Positions 9,644-18,554 are shown, numbered from the stretch's first letter. The stretch: 64,000 bases of DNA from Ideonella benzenivorans (GCF_020387415.1 NZ_JAGWCB010000007.1:248001-312000), one strand, 5' to 3'. Program-made: numbers and translations. Notes: generated from the letters alone by a model not told the origin.

Positions 9644-10588
9644 ATGCTGTCCTTCAAGTCGGTTCAATATGTCTCGCCGCGGCCCGGGCCGCGGCTGCTG
9701 GTGCTGGGCACGGTGCACGGCAACGAGGTCTGCGGTGGCATCGCCATCCGGCGCCTCATCGACGCGCTGGACCGCGGCGAGATGGCGCTGGACTGCGGCA
9801 CGCTGACCCTGGTGCCCATCAGCAACCCGCTGGCCTTCCAGAAGGGCGAGCGCAACGGTGACCGCAACCTCAACCGGCGGTTGATGCCCACGGCCACGCC
9901 GCGGGAGTTCGAGGACCACGCGGCCAACTGGCTGTGCCCGCTGCTGGCCGAGCACGAGGTGCTGCTGGACCTGCACTCCTTCCAGGGCGGCGGGCCGGGC
10001 TTCGTGATGGTTGGCCCGCGCGACAACACGGGCGCCATCGAGCCCTTCGTCCATGAGGCCAAGGAACAGGCCTTCGCCCGTGCCCTCGGGGTGGGGCGGG
10101 GCGTGTGGGGCTGGCTGTCCACCTACGCCGCGGGCGTGCAGCGCCGCGCCGCCGCCGGGGTCACTGGCGGCGACCTGTCGGTGGACTATGGCGTGGGCAC
10201 GACCGAGTTCATGCGCCGCCAGGGCGGCTGGGGCGTCACGCTGGAGTGCGGCCAGCACCAGGCGCCCGAGGCGCCCGAGGTGGCCTACCGCGCCATCGTC
10301 AACGCCCTGGCCCACCTGGGCATGCTGCGCGATGCGCTGCCCCCGGTGCCCGCGTCGATGGACGGCCTGCAGATCTTCGAGGTGGTGGACCGTGCCAGCG
10401 AGGGCGATGGGTTCGCCCGGGCCTGGCGCAGCTTCGATGCGGTGCCGGCCGGCGCGCTGATCGGCACCCGGGCCGATGGCCGCGAACTGCGGGCCCCCGA
10501 GGACGTGGTCATGCTGTTCCCCAACGACCGGGCCCCGGCCGGCCAGGAATGGTTTTACCTGGCCCGGCCCTCGGAGCGCTTTCGTTGA
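9644..10588 (+). CDS. M14-type zinc hydrolase, succinylglutamate desuccinylase/aspartoacylase family
   Basis: A 314-aa zinc-dependent hydrolase. The metal-binding HGNE is at about residues 25-28 in LGTVHGNEVCGG, the third ligand is in LLDLHSFQGG, and a candidate catalytic Glu is in VTLECGQH. A strong Shine-Dalgarno AAGGAGG at 9628-9634 sits 9 bases before the ATG, and the gene is 43 bp behind the dppF-like gene. Members deacylate amino acids or cut peptide-like amide bonds. In this context an MpaA-like role (splitting the D-Glu/Dap amide of murein tripeptide) or carboxypeptidase trimming is plausible but unproven. It ends the operon, followed by terminators. Confidence 0.83.
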   Translation: MLSFKSVQYVSPRPGPRLLVLGTVHGNEVCGGIAIRRLIDALDRGEMALDCGTLTLVPISNPLAFQKGERNGDRNLNRRLMPTATPREFEDHAANWLCPLLAEHEVLLDLHSFQGGGPGFVMVGPRDNTGAIEPFVHEAKEQAFARALGVGRGVWGWLSTYAAGVQRRAAAGVTGGDLSVDYGVGTTEFMRRQGGWGVTLECGQHQAPEAPEVAYRAIVNALAHLGMLRDALPPVPASMDGLQIFEVVDRASEGDGFARAWRSFDAVPAGALIGTRADGRELRAPEDVVMLFPNDRAPAGQEWFYLARPSERFR

Positions 10589-10616
10589 ACCGCCCCGGCC
10601 TGCCCAGGCAGCAAGC

Positions 10617-10644
10617 AGCCGACGCGATGGGTCGGCTTTTTTTT
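10617..10644 (+). terminator. Rho-independent terminator after the peptide importer operon
   Basis: A perfect 7-bp stem AGCCGAC/GTCGGCT (10617-10623 and 10631-10637) with a 7-base loop runs into a tract of eight T. It lies 29 bp after the stop of the M14 hydrolase gene and points rightward. Confidence 0.85.
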
Positions 10645-10675
10645 GGCCGTGACGCCACGGCCGACGCATTTTTTT
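10645..10675 (+). terminator. Second, weaker terminator-like hairpin
   Basis: Stem GGCCGT/ACGGCC (10645-10650 and 10657-10662) with loop GACGCC. Six bases later a run of seven T follows. It sits directly behind the first terminator and may act as a back-up. The spacing between stem and T tract makes it imperfect. Confidence 0.4.
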
Positions 10676-11031
10676 CGAGATCGGGGCCGCCGTGCAGACA
10701 CGGGACACGGGCGCTCGGAGATGAACCAGAAACGTGCACCGGCACTTTGTGGCCCGGATTTTGCGAAACATGAACCATGTTTCCAGTCGTTCCGGGCCGC
10801 TCTCCGCGCCGTGTTGGGGCAGCCCGCCGGGAAGCGCCTCACGCCATCGCACCAAAACGGCTTGTGGCGGAACCGGTCTGCCGGGCGGGGGTATGAGTCC
10901 AGGTTATCGCCCCGGCACAAGTCGGCATTGTTGTTCGGGCACGGCCTTCCCTACGCTGAAAGCCAGAACCTGCTGATGACAGGTGAATGAATTGGAAACA
11001 GGGATTTTGTTCATCTGAGAGGAGAGGTACT
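10676..11031. other. Non-coding leader of the TonB-dependent receptor
   Basis: About 355 bp without a convincing gene. A weak promoter-like pair, TTGTTG at 10928-10933 and TACGCT at 10952-10957 with 18-bp spacing, points towards the receptor gene. A purine-rich GGAGAGG at 11021-11027 is its likely ribosome-binding site. An in-frame ATG at 10987 would add 15 unconventional residues before the signal peptide. No known riboswitch was recognised. Confidence 0.4.
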
Positions 11032-13854
11032 TTGTTGTTCAAGCTCAATCGGCTCACGCAGAGCCTGGTCATGGTGGGCCTGGTGCTGCCCGTCATGGCC
11101 CACGCGCAGGATGTGCCGGCCACGCCGAAGAAGGACGAGGCCAAGGCCCAGCGCATCGAGGTCACGGGCTCCAGCATCAAGCGGGTGAGGGATGAAGGGG
11201 CGGTGCCGCTGCAGGTCATCCGGGCCCAGGACCTGGTCAAGCAGGGCATCACCAGCGCCGAGCAGTTCGTGGCGACCTTGTCGTCGAACGGCAATGGCAT
11301 CGACAACATGACCACCAACCAGGGGGGCGACTTCCTCGGCAGCACGGCCGACCGGCCCCACAACAACGGCGCGGCTGCCGCCTCGCTGCGCGGCCTGGGC
11401 GCGCAGTACACGCTGGTGCTGCTCAATGGTCGGCGCCTGTCCACCCACGGCCTGAACGGCACCTCGGTCGACCTGAACTCGATTCCGATGGCGGCGGTGG
11501 ACCGCATCGAAGTGCTCAAGGACGGCGCGTCCGCCATCTACGGCACCGACGCGATCGGCGGGGTGATCAACTTCATCCTCAAGCGCGACTACCAGGGCCT
11601 GGAGATGACGGCCTCGGCCGACAAGACCCAGCATGGCGGCGGTGACATGTACCGCCTGTCGGTGCTGGGCGGCACGGGCGACTACGAGGCCGACGGCTAC
11701 AACGCGCTGTTCAGCCTGACCTACGACACCAACAACCGCTTGCGTGGGTCTCAGCGTTCGTTCCAGAACGGCTACCAGCCCGACCGCGGCCTGGCGCCGG
11801 ACACCACCGGCACCCCGTTCGCCACCATCGGCGCGTCGTCCGGCACGGCGCTGTCGGGCTACTACACGCTGCCCGGGGACACCCAGTCCTACAACAAGGC
11901 CAACCTGCTGGCGCTGGAGGGCAATTGTTCGGCGGGCACCGACATGGTGGCCTACCGCGGCGACATCACCGGCTTCAACAACAACAACAAGGCCTGCGCC
12001 TACGACTACGGCAAGCAGTGGAGCCTGATGCAGCCGGTGGACCGCTACAACCTGGTGTCCAAGGTCAACTTCAAGCTCTCGCCCGATCACATGCTGACGG
12101 CGGAAGTGGTGGCCTCGCACACCGAATCGGCGGTCGAGTACACCCCGATCCAGATCACCACCAAGTCGGCCGGCGCGCTGTACCCGGCGTACATCAAGGA
12201 CAGCAGCGGCAACCTGGTGCGTTCGCCCTATTACCAGGACCTGACTGGCCTGGTGCCCGGCTTTGACAACACCAAGGACGAGCTGATCCGCTGGCGCTGC
12301 CTGGAATGCGGCCCGCGTCAGCAAAACACCAAGACCGACGCCTACCGCGTCCTGCTGGGCCTGGAAGGCGTGCTGGGGGGCGACTGGGACTACAAGACCG
12401 GTCTGTCCTATGCGCAGAGCAAGGCCGACACCACCCTGGGCGACGGCTACCTGTACCAGGACCAGCTGACCGCCGCGATGGCCACCGGCCTGATCAACCC
12501 CTTCCTGCGGGCTGGCGAAACCCAGACGGCCGAGGCGATGGCGCTGCTGAATGCGGCCAAGGCCAAGGGGGCCAAGCTCTACGGCGGGCAGGCCAGCGTG
12601 GCCGAGTTCGACGCCACCGTCTCGCGCGAGATCTACCGCCTGCCGGCCGGTCCGGTGGCGATGGCGCTGGGCCTGGATGTCCGCAACGAGAAGTACAAGT
12701 TCAACGAGTCGGCAACCAGCTATCCCGCGATCAACGGCGTGAGCGCACCGGCGTCGCTGGACGAGGCCAGCCGCGACATCAGCGCCGTGTTCGGTGAGCT
12801 GGACGTGCCGTTGATGAAGAACCTGGACCTGCAGGCCGCGCTGCGCTACGACCACTACAACGACTTCGGCGCCACCACCAACCCGAAGGTGGCGCTGCGC
12901 TGGCAGCCGCTGCCGGAGCTGGCCTTCCGGTCCTCCTACAGCGAGGGCTTCCACGCCCCGGGCTTCGAGCAGCTCTATGGCGGCGCCAGCACCGGTCAGT
13001 TCAACAGCGACATCAACGACCCGGTGCTGTGCCCCAACGGCGGCACCGACGCGAACGCCTGCGGCATCCGCCCGGAGATCGTCACCACCAGCAACCCGAA
13101 CCTGAAGCCGGAGACCTCCAAGCAATGGTCGATCGGCTTCGTGGCTTCGCCGCTGCCGTGGCTGACCTCGAGCGTGGACTTCTGGAACATCGAGATCGAC
13201 AACAAGATCGCCGCGCTGTCGGGTCGGGCGCTGATGGCCCACTACGACCAGTATGCGCAGTACGTGGTGCGCGATGCCGATGGCTACATCTCCCAGGTGA
13301 ACGCGCCGTTCATGAACCAGGCCGGCGCCAAGACGCGCGGCGTGGACCTGAACCTGACGGCCAACATCAAGGACGGGGCCAACAGCTGGGTGGCGAACTT
13401 CGACGGCACCTACACCAGCAGCTACAAGTCGCGCTTCAGCGCCAGCGACCCGTGGACCGAGCTGGTGGGCACCTTCGGCGACGCGATCTATGGCTATGAC
13501 CTGCATGTGCGCTGGAAGCACCAGGCCTCGCTGACCTGGTCGCGCGGCGATTGGAGCGTGACCGGCGTACAGGCCTTCACCGGCCACTACCGCGACGAGG
13601 TGGACGGCTTCGGTTCGGGCGTGACCTCGTCCAATGCGCCGACCTGGGTGAAGAGCTACACGCTCTACCACCTGTCGGCCACCTACACCGGCTTCAAGGA
13701 CACCAGCGTGACCTTTGGCGTGAAGAACCTGTTCGACACCAAGCCCTCCTACAGCGCCCACAATGTGGACAACGTGGCGGGCGCCGGCTGGGATGCCCGG
13801 GTGGGCGACCCCCGGATGCGTTCCTTCACCCTGCGCGTGAACCACAAGTTCTGA
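11032..13854 (+). CDS. TonB-dependent outer-membrane receptor
   Basis: A 940-aa outer-membrane beta-barrel for energy-coupled uptake. The chosen TTG start lies 7 bases after GGAG and yields a clean signal peptide (LFKLNRLTQSLVMVGLVLPVMAHAQ). A TonB-box-like segment IEVTGSSIKR follows, then the plug (SLRGLGAQYTLVLLNGRR; VDRIEVLKDGASAIYGTDAIGGVINF). The barrel ends in aromatic TLRVNHKF, the usual C-terminal signal for outer-membrane insertion. It resembles the large receptors for peptides, glycans or complex nutrients rather than classical siderophore receptors. Its place between a peptide importer and a PBP4 gene makes murein fragments or peptides a reasonable guess. The ATG at 10987 is the alternative start. 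Confidence 0.92.
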   Translation: MLFKLNRLTQSLVMVGLVLPVMAHAQDVPATPKKDEAKAQRIEVTGSSIKRVRDEGAVPLQVIRAQDLVKQGITSAEQFVATLSSNGNGIDNMTTNQGGDFLGSTADRPHNNGAAAASLRGLGAQYTLVLLNGRRLSTHGLNGTSVDLNSIPMAAVDRIEVLKDGASAIYGTDAIGGVINFILKRDYQGLEMTASADKTQHGGGDMYRLSVLGGTGDYEADGYNALFSLTYDTNNRLRGSQRSFQNGYQPDRGLAPDTTGTPFATIGASSGTALSGYYTLPGDTQSYNKANLLALEGNCSAGTDMVAYRGDITGFNNNNKACAYDYGKQWSLMQPVDRYNLVSKVNFKLSPDHMLTAEVVASHTESAVEYTPIQITTKSAGALYPAYIKDSSGNLVRSPYYQDLTGLVPGFDNTKDELIRWRCLECGPRQQNTKTDAYRVLLGLEGVLGGDWDYKTGLSYAQSKADTTLGDGYLYQDQLTAAMATGLINPFLRAGETQTAEAMALLNAAKAKGAKLYGGQASVAEFDATVSREIYRLPAGPVAMALGLDVRNEKYKFNESATSYPAINGVSAPASLDEASRDISAVFGELDVPLMKNLDLQAALRYDHYNDFGATTNPKVALRWQPLPELAFRSSYSEGFHAPGFEQLYGGASTGQFNSDINDPVLCPNGGTDANACGIRPEIVTTSNPNLKPETSKQWSIGFVASPLPWLTSSVDFWNIEIDNKIAALSGRALMAHYDQYAQYVVRDADGYISQVNAPFMNQAGAKTRGVDLNLTANIKDGANSWVANFDGTYTSSYKSRFSASDPWTELVGTFGDAIYGYDLHVRWKHQASLTWSRGDWSVTGVQAFTGHYRDEVDGFGSGVTSSNAPTWVKSYTLYHLSATYTGFKDTSVTFGVKNLFDTKPSYSAHNVDNVAGAGWDARVGDPRMRSFTLRVNHKF

Positions 13855-13891
13855 GCGCCGCACCGGCCCACCCGGCCGGTGCCTGGATCCC

Positions 13892-13936
13892 ACCCCCACC
13901 CCCACCCCCACCCCCACCCCCACCCCCACCCCCACC
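13892..13936. repeat. (ACCCCC)7 hexanucleotide tandem repeat, G-quadruplex prone on the minus strand
   Basis: Seven perfect copies of ACCCCC (A at every sixth base from 13892 to 13934) end in a partial copy. The other strand reads (GGGGGT)n, with more than enough G runs for an intramolecular quadruplex. The tract lies between convergent genes, 38 bp after the receptor stop and 37 bp before the PBP4 stop. CGGGGG followed by TTTT at about 13950-13958 could pair with the C-tract, so it may also act in termination. Confidence 0.9.
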
Positions 13937-13972
13937 TCCGGCCTCGGACGCGGGGGTTTTCCGTTGGGGGGC

Positions 13973-15460
13973 TCAGCGCTGTTCGGCGACCCAGTTCACC
14001 AGCCGATCCACCACCTGGGCGCCATGGCGGGTGGCCTCGGGCTGGTTGACGATGGCCACCACCACCCAGTCGCGCTCGCGGCGGTCGCGCACATAGCCAG
14101 CCACCGCCACCACGTTGTTGAGCGTGCCGGACTTGAGCCGGGCCCGGCCTTGGGCGGGTTGGTCGTGGAAGCGCCGGCGCATCGTGCCGTCGACACCGGC
14201 CAGTGGCAGGCCGCTGCGCAGTTCGGGGGCGTAGGGCGATTGGTCGGCGGCGGCCAGCAGGGCCGCCATCGTGGCCGGTGCGATGCGCTCGCTGCGCGAC
14301 AGGCCGGAACCGTTCTCCAGCACCAGGCCATCGGCCGGCACGTCATGTGCCTGCAGCCAGGCGCGCACGGCCCGGCCGGCCGCCTCCCGCGTGTCCAGGG
14401 ACGGCGCCACCGGGGCCGGGCCGCGCATCCGCTCCAGCTCGATCTGCTGCCGACCCAGCCGCAGGAACACCAGCCGCGCCAGGATGTTGTCGGAGCGCTT
14501 GAGCGTGTTGCGCAGCACATCGGCCAGCGGCGCATCCCGGTGCTGCGCGACCAGCTGGGTGCCCTCGGGGGTGTGGCCTTCGCGCACCGTGGCTTGGGGG
14601 CCCCAGCGGCCGCCCAGTTCCTGCCAGAGCAGGCGGACGGCCTGGCTCACCAGCCACTGGCTGTCGACCAGGTTCAGGGGTTCGCGCTGCGTGCACTGGC
14701 GCGGGAACCGGCCTTGCAGCGCGATCGTCACCGTGCCCTGCGCATCGGTGCGCACCTCAGGGGTTTTCCACTGGGCGTCCCAGTCGTCACACGGGGCGTC
14801 GATCAGCGTGATGGCGCGGGTGTCGAAGCGCACCCCGGGCAGCGCGGGCCAGAAGCGGGCCTGCAGGGTCTGGGCGTCGCTGCGCAACTCGGTTTGCAGC
14901 AGGTGCTGGTTGAAGTCCAGCGCATCGGGGATCACGTTGTAGTCGAACTCGGGGGCCTCGTCGAAGGGCGGTACGCCGAGCTCCATGCGGGCCGGCTGGA
15001 ACAGCGTGCGGTCCACCACCACGCCATCGGCCAGCGTGGTGACACCGCTGTCGCGCAGCTGGCTCAGCAGCGTCCACAGCGCGCCCCAGTCCAGCGCGGT
15101 GTCCGCGCCGCCGCGCAGGTACAGCGGCCCGGTCAGCACGCCATCCTGCGGGGCCTGGGCGATGCGCAGTTCCGTGCCGCCCTGGCTGGCCGGCCCCAGC
15201 CGGTCCAGCGCGACGGTGGCCGTGACCACCTTCATCGTCGAGGCGGGTTGCACGGGCACCTCACTGCGCCAGTACAGCCCCTCTTCGGGGTGGCCGAGCG
15301 GGTAGGCCGCCACGGCCAGCGCCTGGTCGCTCCAGCCGCTGTCGGCCAGGGCCTGTGCGACCGGGGTGGGCGGCACAGGCGGGCGGGGGGAATGGGCGCA
15401 GCCCGCCAGGCTCAAGGCGCAGGCGGTGATCCACAGGGCACGGGAAAAAACGAAAGGCAT
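13973..15460 (-). CDS. dacB: D-alanyl-D-alanine carboxypeptidase/endopeptidase (PBP4, peptidase S13)
   Basis: Periplasmic DD-carboxypeptidase and endopeptidase acting on peptidoglycan cross-links. In the 495-aa product the active-site motifs are SxxK at Ser74-Lys77 (PASTMK), SxN at Ser323-Asn325 (KRSDNIL) and KSG at Lys443-Gly445 (RLKSGTLNN). The roughly 250-residue gap between the first two motifs holds the extra domains typical of PBP4. The N-terminus MPFVFSRALWITACALSLAGC ends in a lipobox, so it may be a lipoprotein, which is unusual for this family. A further in-frame ATG at 15505 could lengthen the leader. It converges on the receptor gene. Confidence 0.93.
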   Translation of the reverse strand: MPFVFSRALWITACALSLAGCAHSPRPPVPPTPVAQALADSGWSDQALAVAAYPLGHPEEGLYWRSEVPVQPASTMKVVTATVALDRLGPASQGGTELRIAQAPQDGVLTGPLYLRGGADTALDWGALWTLLSQLRDSGVTTLADGVVVDRTLFQPARMELGVPPFDEAPEFDYNVIPDALDFNQHLLQTELRSDAQTLQARFWPALPGVRFDTRAITLIDAPCDDWDAQWKTPEVRTDAQGTVTIALQGRFPRQCTQREPLNLVDSQWLVSQAVRLLWQELGGRWGPQATVREGHTPEGTQLVAQHRDAPLADVLRNTLKRSDNILARLVFLRLGRQQIELERMRGPAPVAPSLDTREAAGRAVRAWLQAHDVPADGLVLENGSGLSRSERIAPATMAALLAAADQSPYAPELRSGLPLAGVDGTMRRRFHDQPAQGRARLKSGTLNNVVAVAGYVRDRRERDWVVVAIVNQPEATRHGAQVVDRLVNWVAEQR

Positions 15461-15531
15461 GCGGAACAGAGCAAGGAAAGAGTGCAGGGTCGCCCAGGCA
15501 TGCATCAAGCATGCCGGGGGAGGGCGCGGGT

Positions 15532-16731
15532 TCAGCGGGGTGACGACAAGGCCGGCGCGGCCTGAGGCGGGCCGAGTTCGGCGTGGTTCACGATGGTGTT
15601 GCGGCCACGCCGCTTGGCTTCGTACATCGCGGCATCGGCCTGGTCCACCAGGGCGGCGCCGGTGCCGTCGCCGGCCCAGACCGCATAACCCAGGCTCACG
15701 CTGAGCGGAGGGCAGCCCGGGGGCACGGGGATCCGCGCTTGGGCGATCTCCCGCATGAGCCGCCGCATCAGGGCCGGCGCCTGGGGGGCCGACATGCCGG
15801 GCAGCAGCAGCACGAATTCCTCGCCGCCCCAGCGGCCGCACCGGTCGCTGCCCCGCAGGCAGCGACGCAGCAGCTGCCCCAGGGCCTGCAGCACCCGGTC
15901 GCCTGCCGCGTGCCCGCCCTCGTCGTTGATGCGCTTGAAGTGGTCCACGTCCAGGAAGGCCAGGGTCACCGGCAGCTGGAGGCGGCGGGCCAGCGTCAGC
16001 GCGGCGTCCAGTTCGGCCTCGAAGGGGCCGCGCCGCAGCACGCCCGTCAGGTTGTCCACCCGCGCCAGGCGGTTGGCCCGCACCACCTGCCGGCCCAGCA
16101 TCATGCCCAGCCAGCTGATGTGGAACAGCCCGGAGGTGATGGCGAACGGAATCAGCGAGGACGCGCCATGGTCGTTGCGGGCCGCATAGCTGTGGGCCGC
16201 CGCGGCCGGGTTCAGCAGCAGGTGGACGAGAAAGGCCAGCACCGCCAGGCCCATCAGCCCGAAGGGCAGCAGGGGCAGCCAGCCATAGCGGCCGAACTCT
16301 TGGTGGATGGGCTGGCGCAACCAGACGATGGGCATGCCCAGCAGCAGCAGGAAGGCCGTCTGGTACACCGCGAGGGACGTGAGGTCGGCCACCGCCGCGG
16401 GCAAGGGCAGCCAGGTGGCTGCCACACCGAGCCCCAGGGTCAGGGCCCAGAACCCGCGGTGGCGCACATGGCCGTGGACGAAGGCATCGGCGCCCGCGCT
16501 GACCAGCGTCGCACTGCCCAGGCCCAGCGTCATCAAGCCCTGCGCCACCGGACGCAGGCTGCCATCCTGCATGATCTGCAGCCAGGCGGTGGCGGCGTCA
16601 CAGGCACAGGTGGCCAGGAACAGCAGGGCCGAGCGTCGTTCGCGCGGCATCAGGGCCGCGATCAGCCCCCAGCACAGGCCGAACAAACCCAATTGAACCA
16701 GGGCGAGGGTGAGCGCGAGGCGGGACTCCAT
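15532..16731 (-). CDS. Membrane-anchored diguanylate cyclase (GGDEF)
   Basis: Makes cyclic di-GMP from two GTP. Residues 1-215 form a hydrophobic sensor region with about six or seven membrane helices. The catalytic domain starts near LARVDNLTGVLRR, with the active-site loop GGEEF at 302-306 and the C-terminal MYEAKRRGRN. The allosteric inhibition site RxxD (Arg293-Asp296) sits exactly five residues before the loop, so feedback inhibition by c-di-GMP is expected. There is no EAL domain. The gene lies behind dacB on the same strand but with a gap, so co-transcription is uncertain. Confidence 0.92.
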   Translation of the reverse strand: MESRLALTLALVQLGLFGLCWGLIAALMPRERRSALLFLATCACDAATAWLQIMQDGSLRPVAQGLMTLGLGSATLVSAGADAFVHGHVRHRGFWALTLGLGVAATWLPLPAAVADLTSLAVYQTAFLLLLGMPIVWLRQPIHQEFGRYGWLPLLPFGLMGLAVLAFLVHLLLNPAAAAHSYAARNDHGASSLIPFAITSGLFHISWLGMMLGRQVVRANRLARVDNLTGVLRRGPFEAELDAALTLARRLQLPVTLAFLDVDHFKRINDEGGHAAGDRVLQALGQLLRRCLRGSDRCGRWGGEEFVLLLPGMSAPQAPALMRRLMREIAQARIPVPPGCPPLSVSLGYAVWAGDGTGAALVDQADAAMYEAKRRGRNTIVNHAELGPPQAAPALSSPR

Positions 16732-16862
16732 GCCAGGCGGCGGACTTTCTGTGGGAGGAGAGAGGGGGGAGCGGTGCGCGCGGGGTCAGCAAGGACTTGA
16801 GGGGCCTGTTAGGCTGCCGTCCCAACGCGGCAGTGATTGTTGCCCATCTCGCCCCAGGATCC

Positions 16863-18122
16863 ATGTCCTCCTCTCCCGAACTCGCCCCGCCCAGCCCCGA
16901 AACACGCCGGCCCGACCATCTGGCCCATCGCCCCGAACAGGACCGGCTGCTGTTGCGCACCGTGTTCGCGCTGGGCACCGGCGGCTTCGCCATCGGCACC
17001 GGCGAGTTCGTCATCATGGGCCTGCTGCCCGAGGTGGCGCGCGATCTGGCCATCAGCATCCCGCAGGCCGGCCATGTCATCAGTGCCTATGCCCTGGGCG
17101 TGGTGGTGGGCGCGCCGCTGCTGGCGGTGTTGACCGCCAGCTGGCACCGCCGCAGCCTGCTGATGGCGTTGATGCTGTTGTTCGGCCTGGGCAACCTGGC
17201 CAGCGCGCTGGCACCGGACTACCTGTCGCTCAACTTGCTGCGCCTGTGCGCGGGCCTGCCGCATGGCAGCTACTTCGGCATGGCCGCGTTGGTGGCCGCG
17301 GCCTTGAGCGAGCCCCACCAGCGGGCCCGGGCGGTGGGGCTGGTGATGCTGGGGTTGACCGGCGGCACCTTGCTGGGCGTGCCGGTGGCTTCTGCCCTGG
17401 GGCAGTGGCTGGGTTGGCGCGCCGCTTTCGTCTTCGTCGGCGTGGCGGCCCTGTTGTCGGTGGGCATGATCCGCGCCTGGGTGCCCAACCTGGCGCCGCC
17501 GCCCGGGGCCAGCCCGCTGCGCGAGCTGGGCGCGCTCCAGCGCAAGCAGGTCTGGCTGACGCTGGGCATCGCGGCCATCGGTTTTGGCGGCATGTTCTCG
17601 GTGTTCAGCTACGTCAAGCCCACGCTGCTGCAGGTGGCGGGCATGCCGCTGGCCTGGATGCCGCTGGTGCTCTCGCTGTTCGGCGTGGGCATGGTGGGCG
17701 GCAACCTGATCGGTTCGCGCCTGGCCGACAAGGCGTTGATGCCCACGGTGGGCGGGCTGCTGCTCTGGTCGGCCGCCGTCCAATTGCTCTACGTGCTGAC
17801 CTGCCACCACCCGCTGACGGCGGCCTTGACCGTGGTGCTGGTGGGCACGGCGGTGGCCATCGGCCCGGCGCTGCAGATCCGGCTGATGGACGTGGCCGGC
17901 GATGCCCAGGCCCTGGCCGCTGCGCTCAACCACTCGGCCTTCAACCTGGCCAATGCGCTGGGCGCCTGGCTGGGCGGCCTGGCCATCGACGCCGGCCTGG
18001 GCTACCCGTCCACCGGCTGGGTGGGCACGCTGCTGTCGCTGGGCGGCTTCGGCATGTTCTGGTGGGCCCGGCAGGACGCGCGCCGCGCGGCGCAGGCGCC
18101 CGCCACCGCGTTGACGGGCTGA
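16863..18122 (+). CDS. MFS transporter, DHA1 (AraJ/YdhP-like) family
   Basis: A 419-aa, twelve-helix major facilitator protein, likely a proton-driven efflux pump for sugars or drugs. After a hydrophilic N-terminus of about 35 residues comes TGGFAIGTGEFVIMGLLPEVA, the signature of the AraJ/YdhP group. The motif-A-like ADKALMPTVGG lies after the central loop. A longer in-frame start at 16797 is possible, but ATG 16863 removes residues unlike the family. The gene diverges from the cyclase gene, and its end lies about 40 bp before the B12 riboswitch. Confidence 0.88.
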   Translation: MSSSPELAPPSPETRRPDHLAHRPEQDRLLLRTVFALGTGGFAIGTGEFVIMGLLPEVARDLAISIPQAGHVISAYALGVVVGAPLLAVLTASWHRRSLLMALMLLFGLGNLASALAPDYLSLNLLRLCAGLPHGSYFGMAALVAAALSEPHQRARAVGLVMLGLTGGTLLGVPVASALGQWLGWRAAFVFVGVAALLSVGMIRAWVPNLAPPPGASPLRELGALQRKQVWLTLGIAAIGFGGMFSVFSYVKPTLLQVAGMPLAWMPLVLSLFGVGMVGGNLIGSRLADKALMPTVGGLLLWSAAVQLLYVLTCHHPLTAALTVVLVGTAVAIGPALQIRLMDVAGDAQALAAALNHSAFNLANALGAWLGGLAIDAGLGYPSTGWVGTLLSLGGFGMFWWARQDARRAAQAPATALTG

Positions 18123-18162
18123 GGGGCTGAAGGCCCCGACCGCGCTGCTACACTGCCTCCCG

Positions 18163-18403
18163 CTTCAGGTGCTTCTGCCGGCTGTTCATGCGGCAGGAGT
18201 GAAACGGGAAGCCGGTGCGTGGCTCGCTTTGGCGAGTTGCAATGCCGGCGCTGCCCCCGCAACGGTAAGCGAGTCCGTGGCCCGATCGGCCGGCATGACC
18301 CATGCCGGTCTCGCCACTGTGTCCTGCGGGACATGGGAAGGTGATCGGGTCCGGATCGGGTGTTTCGCACCCGGTCCCTCGTGAGCCCGGAGACCGGCCT
18401 GTC
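18163..18403 (+). promoter_or_regulatory. Cobalamin (B12) riboswitch
   Basis: Adenosylcobalamin-sensing RNA leader. Conserved core elements occur in the expected order: GGAAGCCGGTG at about 18208, the block GCTGCCCCCGCAACGGTAAG at about 18250-18270, the B12-box region TCGCCACTGT near 18312 and the closing GTGAGCCCGGAGACCGGCCTG ending at about 18401. It precedes the cbiM-like gene and the whole cobalamin operon, so high B12 should repress the set. About 190 nt separate the aptamer from the first start codon and must contain the expression platform. Confidence 0.93.
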
Positions 18404-18530
18404 GCACAGGAACAGTCCGTCACGGTGGGTGGTGGGGTGTGCGTGCCGCCGGTCGGGCCCTGTCGGGTCACATCCCCTCTCACCTGGCCGGGTGTCGCCC
18501 TCGTGCCGGCCGTCCATCCCTCTTTCCGCC

Positions 18531-18554
18531 TTGACGGGCTGATGTCGCCGTCAA
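18531..18554 (+). promoter_or_regulatory. Hairpin in the riboswitch leader, candidate expression platform
   Basis: Perfect 7-bp inverted repeat TTGACGG/CCGTCAA with a 10-base loop, between the aptamer and the ribosome-binding purines (AGGAAAGAGAG) of the cbiM-like gene. No T tract follows, so translational control or rho access is more likely than intrinsic termination. The 12-mer TTGACGGGCTGA at its start also occurs at the end of the MFS gene near 18112. Confidence 0.4.

Noticed and set aside
11011-13935. 974-codon open frame on the minus strand opposite the TonB receptor
   Set aside because: It is a GC-driven shadow with low-complexity His/Val/Gly/Arg content and no domain; the plus-strand receptor has clear motifs and a signal peptide.
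13551-14096. Plus-strand frame with a polyproline run from the (ACCCCC)7 tract
   Set aside because: The proline run is the DNA repeat read in frame; the flanking parts are out-of-frame receptor and dacB sequence.
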